64,000 nt of DNA from Amoebidium appalachense (lineage: Eukaryota; Ichthyosporea), in the NCBI GenBank assembly GCA_963693365.1, contig CAVNZM010000009.1, positions 9,052,001 through 9,116,000 of the forward strand. Direction: 5' to 3'. Under the pieces are notes generated by a model, which was given only the letters and a program-made list of their open reading frames with translations, ran no database searches and had not been told where the DNA came from. A program made the translations under genes and the position numbers. Positions 28,526 through 62,331 of the stretch are shown here, piece after piece (the stretch's first letter is position 1; each line of letters starts with the position of its first letter).

Positions 28526-28682
28526 ACACACACACACAGACACACACACACACACGCACGCACGCACATACACGCACACACTTGAAGGCCAGGACCCCCC
28601 CTCCCCCCCCCCCCCCCCCCCCCCCCCCCACACACACACGAACACACACACACACACACACACAGACACACAGACACACACA

Positions 28683-28723
<41 letters not shown>

Positions 28724-28726
28724 CGT

Positions 28727-28769
<43 letters not shown>

Positions 28770-28994
28770 TTGTACATATACACACACACACACCGCGCAC
28801 ACACACGGACGCACACGTGCACATCATTCCTTATGCGTTTCCTTGAGAGATTTCCTGTGTCGTGTACGCACCGTGACGCTACAACCTCTTAATAACCATA
28901 ATCACCGGCCCCTCTTCCTCCCTCCTTCCCCTCCTCCCCCCCTCCATACACTTGAAGGCCAGGACACTCCCCCCCCTCCCCCCCCTCCCCCCCC

Positions 28995-29025
<31 letters not shown>

Positions 29026-29063
29026 ACGCGCGCGCACGCACGCACACGCACACGTGCACACAC

Positions 29064-29325
29064 ACCACCACCACCACCACCACTACCACCTATACCATCA
29101 CCGCCACCACCCGTGGCCACCCCCCCCCCCCCCCCCCCTTCCCTTGACCATACCCCTCTCCCCCCCCCCCCCCCCCCCCAAAAAAAAAAAAAAAAGGAAA
29201 TGAAATAAAATGAAATAAAAATAACTTGAAAAAATATGAAAAATAATTAAAAAAGAAATTTAAACCAATAAACAACTGAAGTTTTGCAATTAATTGTCCT
29301 CAAGTCTTAGTGACTGTGTGCTGCA
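29064..29325 (+). repeat. Duplicated block, copy B
   Basis: Second copy of 28282-28525 with an extra C/T segment in the homopolymer part and a few substitutions outside it. The shared word GAAGGCCAGGACA/C also recurs near 28585, 28956 and 30938. Confidence 0.85.
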
Positions 29326-29887
29326 ACTGTTTACTCGTTTTCGTTGATCATCATCATCGTTGCACAGTGTGCGGCTGCTGACATTCGGTGGCATATATAG
29401 CTCTCCTTTCGAAGCCTTCCGTGTTAGAATCCGTTCCGGATCCCCTGCGCATGCAGCCCTAGCAATAAGTAATTTCCGAGCTGCTGCTGGTGTGGGCCAA
29501 CTTGGCCACATTTAACTACCAACACTTTGAAAAACTCGTTTGAAATGTTGTTTGACTCCGGGCTCAGACGGTCTACAACTGGATATACAGGTGTCTTGGC
29601 CGGTATCCACCACACGATCATGAGGCGGTGGTACTGGATAGAATTCTGTTTCAGTGCAGCAAGCTTCATGGCATGAGTTTGCAGTCTATTTCATTATTGT
29701 AATGACTCAAGTTGCCAGATTCAGTGAGTGATATACCTACGGTAACTAAAAGCGACGCATATGCTATATCGTGCAATCTAATATATTTCTGAATCATTAA
29801 ACGGGGTATTGCCCATATATAGCTATAGGCAACCTTGCGAACCAATCACTGATATCTGGACGTGGATAATATTAATGACACAAACAC

Positions 29888-29945
29888 GTGATAATTATAT
29901 CATAGGCTGTTAAGAGGTGATAATTATATCATAGGCTGTTAAGAG
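29888..29945 (+). repeat. Perfect 29-bp tandem duplication
   Basis: The unit beginning GTGATAATTATATCATAGG occurs at 29888-29916 and again at 29917-29945 with no mismatch. Confidence 0.95.
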
Positions 29946-30306
29946 ACGGTCAAAATCTCACCGCAAACATTTCGAGTTGTTTGTCTTGTCGTGTGACAGT
30001 AGCACTATCTACATCTTGAATCTTTTGCAGCAGTTCAAAATGTTGCACGGCCAAATAAGGGTATCCCATATATAGAAACTACCAGTCAGTGAGCTCGAAA
30101 CTTATCACCGAGCGGCTGTGGATATCGATCTTAAGGGGTGCGAGGCATTGTGGTGGCATGCACACTTTGCAAGGCTGCGCTTACGTCAAAATGAGGTATC
30201 CTACCGTTAATACGACATACATTGGTCACTCACTTTTATAACAGGTAAACTTGGTTTAGGGTCTAAAATTATAAGGTTTCTCGTCCGTAGGGTTCTGATT
30301 ATCGTA

Positions 30307-30307
<1 letters not shown>

Positions 30308-30339
<32 letters not shown>

Positions 30340-30400
30340 ACCACCACCAAAAAAAACAAAACAAAAAAAAAACTTTCCCCGTTCCCAGAAGAAGGACCCA

Positions 30401-30446
<46 letters not shown>
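30308..30446. repeat. Poly(C), A-rich spacer, poly(G) tract
   Basis: About 32 C, an A-rich stretch, about 25 unique bases, then about 45 G. The C and G runs could pair as a very large inverted repeat. Confidence 0.85.
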
Positions 30447-30448
<2 letters not shown>

Positions 30449-30734
30449 CACTCACACACCGTGCACCGTGACACGGAGACACGGAGACACAACCACACCC
30501 ACATTGTGATACACAGTGTCACTTGCACACACACACACACACACCACACACACAAACACACCCAGTGGCAAACGAGCACAAAAACCAAACGTACACACAG
30601 ATAGTATGCACACATTTTCGCTCAGAAAGGTGCTTAGTAGAGCCGGGAAGTCCCTGTAGGACCCTGGGCACCGTGGGCCCGGCCCATTAAATGTAAAGTG
30701 TTACGCTCTCAGAAAAACTTAGCCGGTAACCGTT

Positions 30735-30815
<81 letters not shown>

Positions 30816-30835
30816 GCACGCACACACACACACAG

Positions 30836-30911
<76 letters not shown>

Positions 30912-30917
30912 GCGCGC
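30735..30917. repeat. (CA)n then (CG)n microsatellite
   Basis: CA arrays with GCACGCAC interruptions, ending in about 20 bases of alternating CG (30898-30917), a potential Z-DNA segment. Confidence 0.9.
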
Positions 30918-32644
30918 ACATACACGCACACACCTGAAGGCCAGGACACTTCCCCCCCCCCCCCCCCCCCCCCGGCCCCCTCCCTCCCCCCCCCAACACA
31001 CACACACCCACGTGTCACACACACACACTGTACACGCATTGACTTTTTCGGTCTGTAACAGTTGATTGGTAACTTGAAGCTAATCAGACAAGAAATAGGA
31101 TCTGCTGCCAAGAAGGGCTTTTCTTATGCACAGCCTAATAATAATAGTACTAGACTAGACCAATAAGTAGGGAAGCTTGGGTCCCCCCTCCGAATCCCCC
31201 GTCCCCCTGCTCTCCCCCCCCCCCCCCCCCCCCCCTTTTCCCGTTATCTTATTTTTCCTCAGGAGCTCGGTAGCCCCTACAACACCAGAAGACACTCCGA
31301 AGTTAAAGCTCGATCGGCATCGATCGACCTAACTTTAATATCCAATGGTGAGCTATCGTTTAAATCTAGTAGTTTGATCTTGAGCCACAACGATTTGATG
31401 ATTGGTCAATGTCTGAGGCTCGATTCAATCGTCATCTGATGAAAAGAGGTTCTTTAATGAAAAACACATATATCCTAATAAAACTTTTTGTAATTGCGCG
31501 TCGCTAACAAACAAATAGTACCGCTCGATAGAGCAAAACATTAGCTTTCATTTAAGTATAGGTTCAAGGGGGTTTCGATCGCTGCGATGGGTCGAAAATT
31601 ACGAAAAACCAAAAGTGCCTTCTCGTTAGAAGGTCCATATTAGAATCTTGATTTTTTTCAAATTGAGTACTACTCTTAGTTTATAGGTGAATTGTCTTAA
31701 TTAATCCTGAATGACCCCTATAACACTCCAAAATTACATTTTTGATCAGGTGCATATATATAATGTAGCATTCAATATGACGAGCTCCGGTGTGCCTGTA
31801 CATAGCAACGTCATGATCAATATATGGTTTCGAGTTCGAGCCACGGGCATATGATGGGTGTGATGCCTGCTTGACCCAGAAGGACCCTAAATTTGGCCTT
31901 GAAGATACTCCCATTTTTTATGAACACATGTGTTTGCGCAATTCTTCATATGCATGTGCATATGCGTACGAAGAGGGTGGAGCATGAGCAATTGTGTTCA
32001 CGTAAATGTGTGATCAGACCACCCGGGCGCCTGGGAGGTAAGTTCAAACAGCATTTTTCACAAAAAACAAAAAACTGAGATTGTCTTCATTTATTTTCTT
32101 CTTGTCCCGCGGTATGACGAAGGTAAAAAACATGAGCACTATCATTATCACAACACAAAATATATGCATATTATTCTTTTGTGGTTGCTTAGAGGTAGCT
32201 TGGAACTACCCGTTAATCAAAGCATAAACAGAAGAAAGCGTACACACACAGGCGTCGGTGAGAAACTCAAAAAAAACAACGCAAATCCTTGACATATATA
32301 CACCATTTTCCGAAATATTCACCATAAGTGATGTAGTCCTGTACAATACACGTCCGGGGAATAGACAATCGTCTACACAACATAGGATCACAAACCCAAC
32401 TCGTATATGTTCAAAAAATGTGCATGCATAGGTAAACCACTAAACACTATCTATATATGAAAAAAGATATGCTAATTAGTCTGTTTAGCACACCAGACAA
32501 CAAAAGAAATGTCAGACTTCATACACCCACCCACCAAATCAGACTGCACACAGCTAAACAGGACCTGGGTGACAGTAAGAAAGCAGCACACACGAGCAAA
32601 ATACCAAATCATCTGCGTTGATACGTGTCTAATGATAGGGGTCA

Positions 32645-32678
32645 AGTAGTAGTAGTAATACTAATAATGCGTTAATCA

Positions 32679-32743
<65 letters not shown>

Positions 32744-32746
32744 TGA

Positions 32747-32786
<40 letters not shown>

Positions 32787-32791
32787 AAAAA
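32645..32791. repeat. (TAG)n-(TAA)n then poly(C)-poly(A)
   Basis: Trinucleotide TAG array (about 32684-32712) passes into TAA/AAT units, then about 28 C followed by about 16 A. A CA array follows at 32820-32856, just downstream of the unknown gene's stop. Confidence 0.9.
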
Positions 32792-32816
32792 ACCCATCTA
32801 TCCCACCCCCGGAATA

Positions 32817-32858
<42 letters not shown>

Positions 32859-32888
32859 GCCCACCTACCCAACCCACCCACCCACACG

Positions 32889-39733
<6,845 letters not shown>

Positions 39734-40674
39734 TTTTCTCCCTAAAACACGCGCCGTTGGGCTGCTGTTCTTTTCCGCTCGTTTTTGGGCTATGTCGAGA
39801 CTCCTGTCATTGAAATTATACTTGTCTACAGCGTCGTGATGGGACTGAGTCTCGGAGGTCGTCCCGCGAGGCTCCAGGCATATCACCTTGCCCGTTTTTG
39901 CAGATGTCTTCACCTTGCCGGAACTGAATTGTTATTTGGGAGGAAAAAAAAAGGGTGGGTGCAACGTATATGCACACAAGAGGCTATAGTAAACGTTCAA
40001 AGGGTCTTTTAAAATTTGTTTGCAGAGCTCTGAACTATCCTTGAACCGGCTTTTTAACCCGCCGATTCAAGAGACTCAGGTAAACTTCCGGGAGGGGCCG
40101 TTGCCTGCTCCGAACGCATACACGGAGCCCAAATATCATCCAAAAATTTGTTTCCGTTTACGAGGAACCGTATTTGTCTCTTACAATAGTCCTTTGAACC
40201 CTTCCCGAGAGTGAACAATACTATTATATTAGGTACGTGCTAAAGTTCAATCGTGTTCTCTATGCCAAGCTAAAAAAAAACACAGTCGGAACAAGCGACG
40301 CCGTGTCACAGTCTCCCTAACAAGTACAACCTAAACTCACTTTGAAATCTCCGATACTCGAAAGCAACTGCGGGGGGCTGCAGCTGACGACAAAATCGCT
40401 CAAAAAGCAGGCAATAAATGTACTTTGAAAGCTTATATACTAGTAAAATGTTTCTACGTACCAACATTTTGTATGGGATTAGGTATTGCTAATGGAAAAA
40501 AGGTTCTGTTGTATTTCCACACCTGCGTAAATTGGCAAGTAAAAGCTTGGACAGGTGTATACACAAGGGTTTACACACTAATTGCTGTATAAACAACGGA
40601 ATACCAGGGCTGCTTTCAACCAATCAAGTCGTTGCTTTGATGATAAACAGCCGCAACCGACTTACCGAAACTCG

Positions 40675-40688
40675 TGACTCATGAGTCA
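40675..40688. promoter_or_regulatory. Perfect 14-bp palindrome made of two AP-1/GCN4-type sites
   Basis: TGACTCATGAGTCA contains overlapping TGACTCA and TGAGTCA bZIP sites. A CCAAT motif lies about 55 bases upstream on the plus strand. It is about 940 bases 5' of the unknown gene. Binding is inferred from the motif only. Confidence 0.35.
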
Positions 40689-41255
40689 TCCCGGCGTTGC
40701 TAGTTTTACTCTCAATATTACATATAATAAAATCTCTTTTTTCTTAATATAGCTGAAAATAAATGACCAATGCACGCACCGCGTATTTGGATTGCGTATG
40801 TAGCGCATGGTAGCGAGTCCGAGAGTCCTATACCGGGCTAGCCTAGAGCCGCTGTGGAGCAGGTGGAGCCGCGTAGCCGGCACTGTTCCGAGTCTCCCGA
40901 GATCTGATCTGTGCATGCCGATGTCGGCGCTTAGAACCACGCGGCAAGTATGTAAGTAAAAGCTATTCAGTCACACAGTGCAGTTTAAATCCGAGCACTG
41001 CGGCGACATGTTTCCCCTATAATAAACAGTAAGAAAAGGGTCGTGCTGCATTAGCACATGCTACCTTTCGAGTTGGTACATGTGCACGGTATTTTGTAAG
41101 TAGCGGCTCTGGCATATTTGGCAGCCGCGGTGATCGCGATCATGACACCACATGAGCGCCCTCCGACTCTGCGTGATAACGCCATTCCGGGAGCGACTCA
41201 AGCTCATTTTCCGCACAAACCTTTGGTCCAGCCGGTTTGAGGGTGAACCTTGTAA

Positions 41256-41292
41256 CACGGCCATCTAGAAACATCTACAATAGATGGCCGTG
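41256..41292. repeat. Perfect inverted repeat, 12-bp arms
   Basis: CACGGCCATCTA at 41256-41267 and TAGATGGCCGTG at 41281-41292, separated by 13 bases. Confidence 0.9.
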
Positions 41293-41500
41293 ACATTGTA
41301 ACCATGTCAAGCAGCAAGCTTTGGCATGCAGGCCGCGTCGGGCCGCTCCCAGCCGCCACAGGAGTAACCGTAAAGTTTTGTTCAATGCCACTTACAATGC
41401 GAGACTTTCATCACAATTTGGCAAGACATCCCGCCAAATGACCGGGCCGACCTTAAAATTACATGTGCTCCTCTTCAAGTTGAACCTGACCCGGTGTCAC

Positions 41501-41935
41501 GGCTGTTGGCATCTTGCTGAGCATGCGCGCGTGTCCGACGCTGCCGACTAGTTGGCATCTTTTTGAGCATGCGTGTGTCGCTGTTGGCATCGATATCTTC
41601 TCAGGCTGCATGTGTACCGTAGTGTGTCGCTGTTGGCAGCTTTTTGAGCGCGGCCACGACTCACAAGCGGCGGCCCGTCGATCGCTGTTGGCATCTTTTG
41701 AGCATGCATATGCGTGTGTCGCTGTTCAAGTGGCATTTTTTTGAGCCATGCCTGTGTCGCTGTTGGCATATCTTTTTGAGCATGTGTGTGTTGCTGTTGG
41801 CATCTTTTTTGAGCATGCGTGTGTCGCTGTTGCCATCTTTTTGAGCGCATTCCATGATGCGTGTGCCGCTGTTGGCATCTTTTTGAGCATGCATGTGTCG
41901 ACATGTCTGTGGCTATTGGCATCCTGTTGAACGAG
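41501..41935 (+). repeat. Degenerate minisatellite, unit about 32 bp
   Basis: About eleven copies of a unit reading roughly GCTGTTGGCATC, TTTTTGAG, CATGCGTGTGTC. Units vary in length and contain small insertions, and the GCATGC palindrome recurs in many of them. A minus-strand frame gives a repetitive KKDANSDTHM-like string, but the indels argue against coding. Confidence 0.85.
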
Positions 41936-42059
41936 TCCACTGTGCCAGTGGAAAAGGTCACGGTAGAGCTGCGTTGAAACACTTCACTCCCTCTCGGACC
42001 TCCCCCCCCCCTCCCCTTCCCCCCCCCCCCCCACCTTCTCTCTCCCCGAGAAGGGTTCC

Positions 42060-42869
<810 letters not shown>

Positions 42870-43516
42870 CTCTCTCTCTCTCTAAGACTCAAGTCTTTCG
42901 AGTCGTTATCACATTTAAATTTTCTCTCTCAGCCTACTCAACTTAAATGGTAGCTGCAGCTCTCTGTATAGCTCGTACGCACCCAACTGTTACAGGTTGC
43001 AACCACGAACACTGTGTACACTCACACATATGCACAAACATAGATATCTATCCCCCCCCCTCCCCCCCTCCCCCCTCCGCACACGCCCACACCCACATGC
43101 CCGACGGTACACTAGGCTCACACAGTCATGCATACTCGATGAATCAAGCACTCGTGAATCCCGCCCCCCCCCCTCCCCCCCCCCCTCGCAGAGGGGTCAC
43201 CCGCAACCGGCCCATAAATATACGTAAACTTTAGTATATATATATAATATTATATGTTATGATATACTATGATGAATATATGTTTATCATGACTATTTCC
43301 ATATAGTCATTAAATCAGTATACTATCATAATTAGTATTTACATATACTATATAGGGTACATAACTTACGTGATAAAACATTATGCAGCTCTGCACCGGG
43401 GAAGTTGCTGCAGGCTCATGATCGAGAATGGCACCGCCTGTGCCACACACATTCAATATCGGACCACTGATGATTAAACATCGCTGCCATGATCCGTATC
43501 GTGTGTCGTGCACGTG

Positions 43517-43549
43517 GTCAAGAGTGGCACAGCCTGTGCCACTCTTGAC
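43517..43549. repeat. Perfect 33-bp palindrome, 16-bp arms
   Basis: GTCAAGAGTGGCACAG at 43517-43532 is followed, after a single C, by its exact reverse complement at 43534-43549. A diverged relative, GAATGGCACCGCCTGTGCCA, lies at about 43427-43446. Confidence 0.95.
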
Positions 43550-43644
43550 TGCTGTGTGCAACTCATCCAGTATGCCCCAACTTGATATATGCACGATATA
43601 CGAAATGATATATAGGCTATTATATGAATATGTATGAATATATG

Positions 43645-43680
<36 letters not shown>
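43645..43680. repeat. (TA)n microsatellite
   Basis: Pure TA dinucleotides in an AT-rich stretch with ATAAATATAAATA-type units on both sides. Confidence 0.9.
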
Positions 43681-43682
<2 letters not shown>

Positions 43683-43893
43683 ACTATATGTAAATATATC
43701 CAAATAAATATAAATAAATAAAGGCTTGTAAATAAATATAAATATATATATACCGGTTGCAGCGGGCGACCCCTCCCAGAACGTCACTTAATTTTCGCCA
43801 CATGGCACACCGTCACATGCCACATGTAATAGATACTATTAGTGTCACAATGGCCACACCGTGACACACCCACACACTGAGAAGGAAAAATAC

Positions 43894-43929
<36 letters not shown>

Positions 43930-44117
43930 CCAACTCCCCTCCCCCCGGGTCTCTCCCACCCCTTATTAACCCGTGGGATTACGATCATGGAAGAGGAGAT
44001 GGGGAGGAGAGCATGGCGGTTAGGGGATAGAGAGAAAACATCGGAAGAGGTGGAAGAAAGAGTCATTGGAAACGGAGGGAGGGGGGAGGGGGGGGGGGGG
44101 GGGGGGGGGGGGAGAGG

Positions 44118-44152
<35 letters not shown>

Positions 44153-44764
44153 TGGGTTTGAGGATATCTTATTTACAAACTTACGGCTTGAAGGCCTCCC
44201 CCCCCCCCCCCCCCTCCCCTCCCCTCCCCTCCCGCATCCCACGCTGGCGCACATACACATGCAAGCAACTCAAGGGTAGGAGCGAGTGCACGGCGCGCAC
44301 ACACCCACAGCCATACACACACACACACGTTCGCATACTTACGCACACCCGCCCCATGCCTGCGACAGGGACAGACTGGAGCCCATCAATAAAAGTCTAG
44401 GGGGTAGATAAACCCGGAAATTTTACAACCACCTCAAACGTGTCTCTGCAAGCAACAACGGAGGGGGAAAACACCGGAGAAGAACTGAAGAAAACCCGAC
44501 AAAAAGGCAGCTGCAATGATGAAAAGGTTAATCATGGCGTAATGTGGGAGGGTGCTGGGCGGTGAATCATCGAGAAAAACAAACAAACAAAATTCTAAAA
44601 AGACTGGTGTTATACATTCACACATGATAAATATCCTGTAACGTCTTTTTTAATGTGTATCGTGATGTTTGGAACTATTGGTACAGTAACTGTTGGCCTT
44701 GGTGCCGACACACCATCACAGCTCACCTAGTAGTACATAGACAGCGTGCACATTCCAAAAATTT

Positions 44765-44786
44765 AAGGTACATATAAATGTACCTT
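44765..44786. repeat. Perfect small inverted repeat
   Basis: AAGGTACAT (44765-44773) and ATGTACCTT (44778-44786) with a 4-base loop. Confidence 0.85.
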
Positions 44787-45125
44787 CCGTCAAAGGATGC
44801 ATTTGTTACCGCGGTAGTGTATCCATGGTGTGACTCAGAGCCTGTAATTGCACACTGTATGTCGGTTGTATATCTGGTGAGGGGGCACATGTGACACTAA
44901 GTCTTCTCATCTCAGAAGTGTGTACATGTGGCCATACTGGGAAGCTCAATAGGCCATGCACACACACACTAGGCTGAACGGTTTTTATAATCGATTTCCC
45001 AAAACATAAATTTCCGGGTAGACCTGCTAATTCAGTGAATCAAGCCGAGCATACGTGTAGCATAATTCATATAGTATTACCCGTAGATGTGCTGAATTAG
45101 TGACTCGGCAAGAAAGCTAGGCGAA

Positions 45126-45161
<36 letters not shown>

Positions 45162-45401
45162 TCTCTTTCTTGCTGAGACACAGGAGGGAGAGTCGGGTCG
45201 GGTTTGGAGACTGCAAGGCCGGGGCCAGTGCCGCTTGTCTTTTTTGGTTCAACTACTTTTTTTTTTTTTTTCATCATTTCCTTAGACATGGTCTGCCAGA
45301 CTCAGAATGCAGTCAAAACGGTTTTGCATGCGCGTGTGTGAATCAGCGTGATCTCATGTAAACATTTTAACCTGACCGTTTTATATCTAAAAGGGGCACC
45401 T

Positions 45402-45403
45402 TG

Positions 45404-45434
<31 letters not shown>

Positions 45435-45446
45435 AAAAAAAAAAAA
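45402..45446. repeat. Poly(C)-poly(A) composite tract
   Basis: About 22 C followed by about 22 A. Confidence 0.9.
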
Positions 45447-45840
45447 CTTGGATGACAATACCAATATTATTCCATCAACTAAGATAGCCTATCGGGCCAT
45501 GATAAAATAGTATAATGATAGTATATAATCATAACAATAATCATTGAATACTGTAGTAGTAAATTAAAAATAATCATAGTAATCGTAGAAATCTTAGGAA
45601 TAATAACAAGCAATTGTGGCTTGTACAACGTTGACTCCAAAATCAATGGCATGTCACTGCCGGTTTGATACATCAGTACCTTTTGCCCGTGACTTAATGT
45701 GTATACTAAATTATAATAAAAGGCTTATTAATATCTTATTATAATTTATCAGCAAATCATCTGTCATATGCACGTATCAAATTTCTTATAGAGAGTGCCT
45801 ACAGTATCACCCGCTATGTTTAGTAATATGGGGGTCACTT

Positions 45841-58857
<13,017 letters not shown>

Positions 58858-59144
58858 TTGTAGAATGTGTGATGTAGAAAAAATATAAAGATTTAGAGGC
58901 AGGGTTCACATGAATTAGTCTTGGTTGACTTTACTTTTTCATTTGCTGTAATCATAATCGAAAAACGTTAGCAATAGAATAAAGCCAAATTAAAGCCAAA
59001 AAGACACTGAAAGTCGCCTGGGGCTACAAGTTGTGATGGCTTACTACAACAGCATTTCAATAAAACAAATGACATGTGGAGGATCTGCAACTCTCGAATG
59101 GGGTTGTGATGCATGTGTGTGCTTATTTGCATGACGCTTAGCCT

Positions 59145-59258
59145 TGTGTTCTATACAAATATAGCACTCTAATGTGCCATGCCACGAAAAAAAAAAAAAC
59201 ACATATAAAGTTGTGTTCTAGGCAATTATGACACTCTAATCTGCCTAGCCACGATAAA
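59145..59258 (+). repeat. Diverged tandem duplication, unit about 67 bp
   Basis: TTGTGTTCTA, then ACACTCTAAT or GCACTCTAAT, then GCC(A/T)(T/A)GCCACGA, occurs at about 59145-59189 and again at 59212-59255. An A-run separates the two. Confidence 0.7.
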
Positions 59259-59448
59259 CGTCACTGGCACATCGATACAGTTTTTGTCGGAGCTGCCGCG
59301 GGGGGAGGGGCTCTGTATCAACTTGAGTCAGGCTGGGGAAGTTGGAGCGGCCTATACGCATTATGATTGGTGGCTTCCGCACCCTATACCCAGGTTCTGA
59401 TTCGCTTGTAGAAAACCTAAGATCTCCTTGATGGGGGGTGTCTTTCAA
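59245..59448 (-). CDS. Candidate exon of an unrecognised gene
   Basis: An open frame with balanced composition (EPGYRVRKPPIIMRIGRSNF, then TQVDTEPLPPRQLRQKL) ends at a stop at 59245-59247. A possible acceptor ATCTTAG lies near 59415. The last codons overlap the local tandem duplication. No family is recognised, and partner exons were not found. Confidence 0.25.
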   Translation of the reverse strand: MKDTPHQGDLRFSTSESEPGYRVRKPPIIMRIGRSNFPSLTQVDTEPLPPRQLRQKLYRCASDVYRG

Positions 59449-61817
59449 ATGGTTTATTTTCTCTTTTTATTGAATCAGTTTCATATCTTATTGAATATAT
59501 TGATCAATAGAAGAAAATGGAAGAATAGAGTTTGAACGCCACAGTAGGAATAATGATTTCCTTGATTATGAAACTGCTAAGCTTCAAAAAGCCTATGCGT
59601 AATATTTGTTATGGGTCGTCATTGAATCGGATATGTAATGAATAAACAGAAGGGAGGCCGGACAGTCTGACTGTCACGAGCAAAGTGGATATCAATAAAG
59701 TCATTATAAAAAAAGCATTGCACCTTGAGCAGACATAAAACCCCTTTTATAAACAGTTGGGAGGATCACAGTTTGAGCCTCTCCAGGCGGCTGGCCAGCA
59801 CAGCTGGGCAGCTAGCCTGTTGCGTTTTAGTTCTATCCCCTGCCGTTGTGTACCAGGAAGCCCTCAAACCATAATGATTTCTTTGCAGTATGTTAAGCTA
59901 GACCACCTTCTTTAATAGGTGGTAGTGGTGCTCCCTTTCCCAACCGTTCACTAATTGTACCTTCGCACTGCGCATGCCACACCCCATACAACGCATGTAC
60001 ACACTCCGTCTCCTAGCTTGCCTACATATAATATATGTGCGCTTTCATTTCCACATTGAACGTCTGCATCAAAGTGCACCCAATCACCCACCGCCTTTCT
60101 TCCCCACGCTGCCCTGACCTCCGCCTAATTTTTGAAACCCCCAAACTCCCTTTTCTTCGTGCCTTTCGGGCTGTATTACTGCAACACACTTCCCCTCATG
60201 ATCACCCCTTCCCCCATGACGCTCCACTTCTACACACAAATGTACCGCTTTTTACATTCACCACGCAAAACACGCATTTATTATTATAAGTTAACCACAT
60301 ATAACACAAGCGCCCGCGTATACACAACCCTCAGTACTGGATGCTTGTTCCACAAGCCATGAAAAACGTGAATGCTCCTTAGATTTAGCAGTGCTACAAT
60401 GTCATAGCACTATTTATGGTCACCGTGGGGTTTCCAAAATCGTTCACTGGCACAATGGTTCATTCGATGGGGTGGCATTGAGTTCCTGGTGAGCTGATGT
60501 TTTCTAGACGGTGGTGCCCTTGCGGGCTACACCCTGAGTGTCTTAGCTGCTGTGTTTCCATTAAATTTTGTTCCGGTGGCCACAATTGCCACCTTCTCTG
60601 CCACGGCCACCCTTGCAGACTGCCGAGCTCACAATGTCATCATGATCACCCACCCTCTTCCCTTCCCGTCACCTTGCACAACACTCCACCATCATCTATG
60701 CATTCACTTTCTTCCTCTGTCACACGGATATGATAACTGCTCAACTTGAGTCTGTTTCCAATACCTGCGCACCCACGCTGCACACATAATTCTAGCCCCC
60801 CCCCCCCCCCCCCCCCCCCTCTTTTTCTGGAACTGTTTTCTTTGAAAGCTTGACTGTATACGTAAGTAGTCACAGTGTCCGTTTTGTTCTGGCTCTATAG
60901 CTAATAATTGCTCGAGGCCTTGTGTGGTATTTTACTAAATAACCATAAACTGCATACTGCATCTGTATATTGTAGATATCCACCGAGTCCATGTAGTGTT
61001 CAGGAATTGCCGTGGGAAGTGGCAAATAAAAATTGCTATGCTACCCAGGCTTGTCCACGGACACAGAGGCACAAGTGGCACTGTGCTCACACAAACACAA
61101 AGACAACAAGCACACATGCATACACCCGTTCGTGTTCGTTTGGCCACTGCACACCCCCCTGTTCAAAGAAAAAATCAAGACTGCCTAATTTGACCCCTCC
61201 CCCCCCCCTCCCGCCCCCTCCCCCCCCCCCCCCCCCCTCCCCCCCCTCCCCCCCCCCCCCCCTCTCTCTTCCAAACAAACCAAAAATATTACAAGAAAAA
61301 AAAAAGAAGAAGGATTCTAAGAGAAAAGGCCTGCATCCCTAACCCACTGTGACCTGGTCCCCACAGCCCCCCCCCCCCCCCCCCTCCCCCCTCCCCCCGG
61401 CCACCCCCCCTCCCCCCGCTCCTAATCCTCTTGCCCCTTCCTCCCCCCTCCCCTCCCCCCCCCCCCCCCCCCCCTTCCGCGAGCGCAATGCACACGCGCA
61501 TACCCAGACATACACACACGTAGTGTAATCCAGGGGTGTGCATGCGCGCGCACACACACACATGCAAACAAACAAACTAACAAACAACACCAAGGGAACA
61601 AGTTGAACCGCCACCTGCACAATCACCACCTTGTAGTTGACTTCTATGAACCTACGTTCAAACTTGCATTTCTCGTTCCCAAAGCCTCTGCCAAATTTTG
61701 GTATTGGTAATCATCATAAGTTAATGATATTTGATGATAAAAGTAACCGTTTGATATATTTGGGAAATACTCATTTTATCCACCAATCGGAAGATTGATG
61801 GTGTGATGATCGGCTCA

Positions 61818-61818
<1 letters not shown>

Positions 61819-61853
<35 letters not shown>
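61819..61853. repeat. (TA)n microsatellite
   Basis: Pure TA dinucleotides followed by TACATACATGGG. Confidence 0.9.
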
Positions 61854-61858
<5 letters not shown>

Positions 61859-62331
61859 CATGGGTATATCGTGATATATATATTCTAGGTAACTGTTCTC
61901 TGTCCGTCTGAGACTCGGAGCCTCTCAACCGCTCCAATACTGTAATTCTGCAGTGGCGGGCGAGGCTCTCGAGCCTACTACTGGTATTCAGGTTCAGAAT
62001 CTCTCTTTCATGATAGACACTCTGTGACTGGCAGTCGACATCCATCTCCCTTTTTCTCTGTGTGCGTACCGGAGGACATCATTATTCGTTGTGACTGTGC
62101 CGGACCAACATCATTTAATAAAGACGGTTTTTAGAACACTGCCGCAATGCCTGGAGACTATGATATGGCACCGTAGGCTTGCACAGCTGTAACCCTTGCG
62201 CCCTTGAAATTGTACTCGGGTGGGCAGGATGTAATGATTTTTCAGAAGGTGCCATAATATTATGCACACAGGCGCTCCTGTGTTGAGTTAGAGGCTACTG
62301 TGCATACACCGTCAGTGTGTTACCTCCACAG

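Larger units (their letters stand above)
26934..32888. other. Convergent intergenic region
   Basis: Lies between the HKD gene (+) and the unknown gene (-). It holds the CA, C/A and G arrays and the duplicated block listed separately, plus AT-rich unique DNA at 27060-27880, 29330-30290 and 31040-32630. An AATAAA near 27468 could serve the HKD gene. No exon pair with consistent splice sites was found. Confidence 0.6.

Noticed and set aside
29290-29669. Two overlapping minus-strand frames of about 75-82 codons
   Set aside because: They overlap each other in different frames, one runs into the duplicated non-coding block, and no splice partners were found.
43989-44400. Plus-strand purine-rich frame starting MEEEMGRRAWRLGDREK
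   Set aside because: It runs straight into poly(G), and the segment after it has no consistent phase. Composition is explained by GA-rich sequence.
45077-45289. Lysine-rich minus-strand frame
   Set aside because: Depends on two poly(T) runs read as Lys. No splice sites and no known motif.
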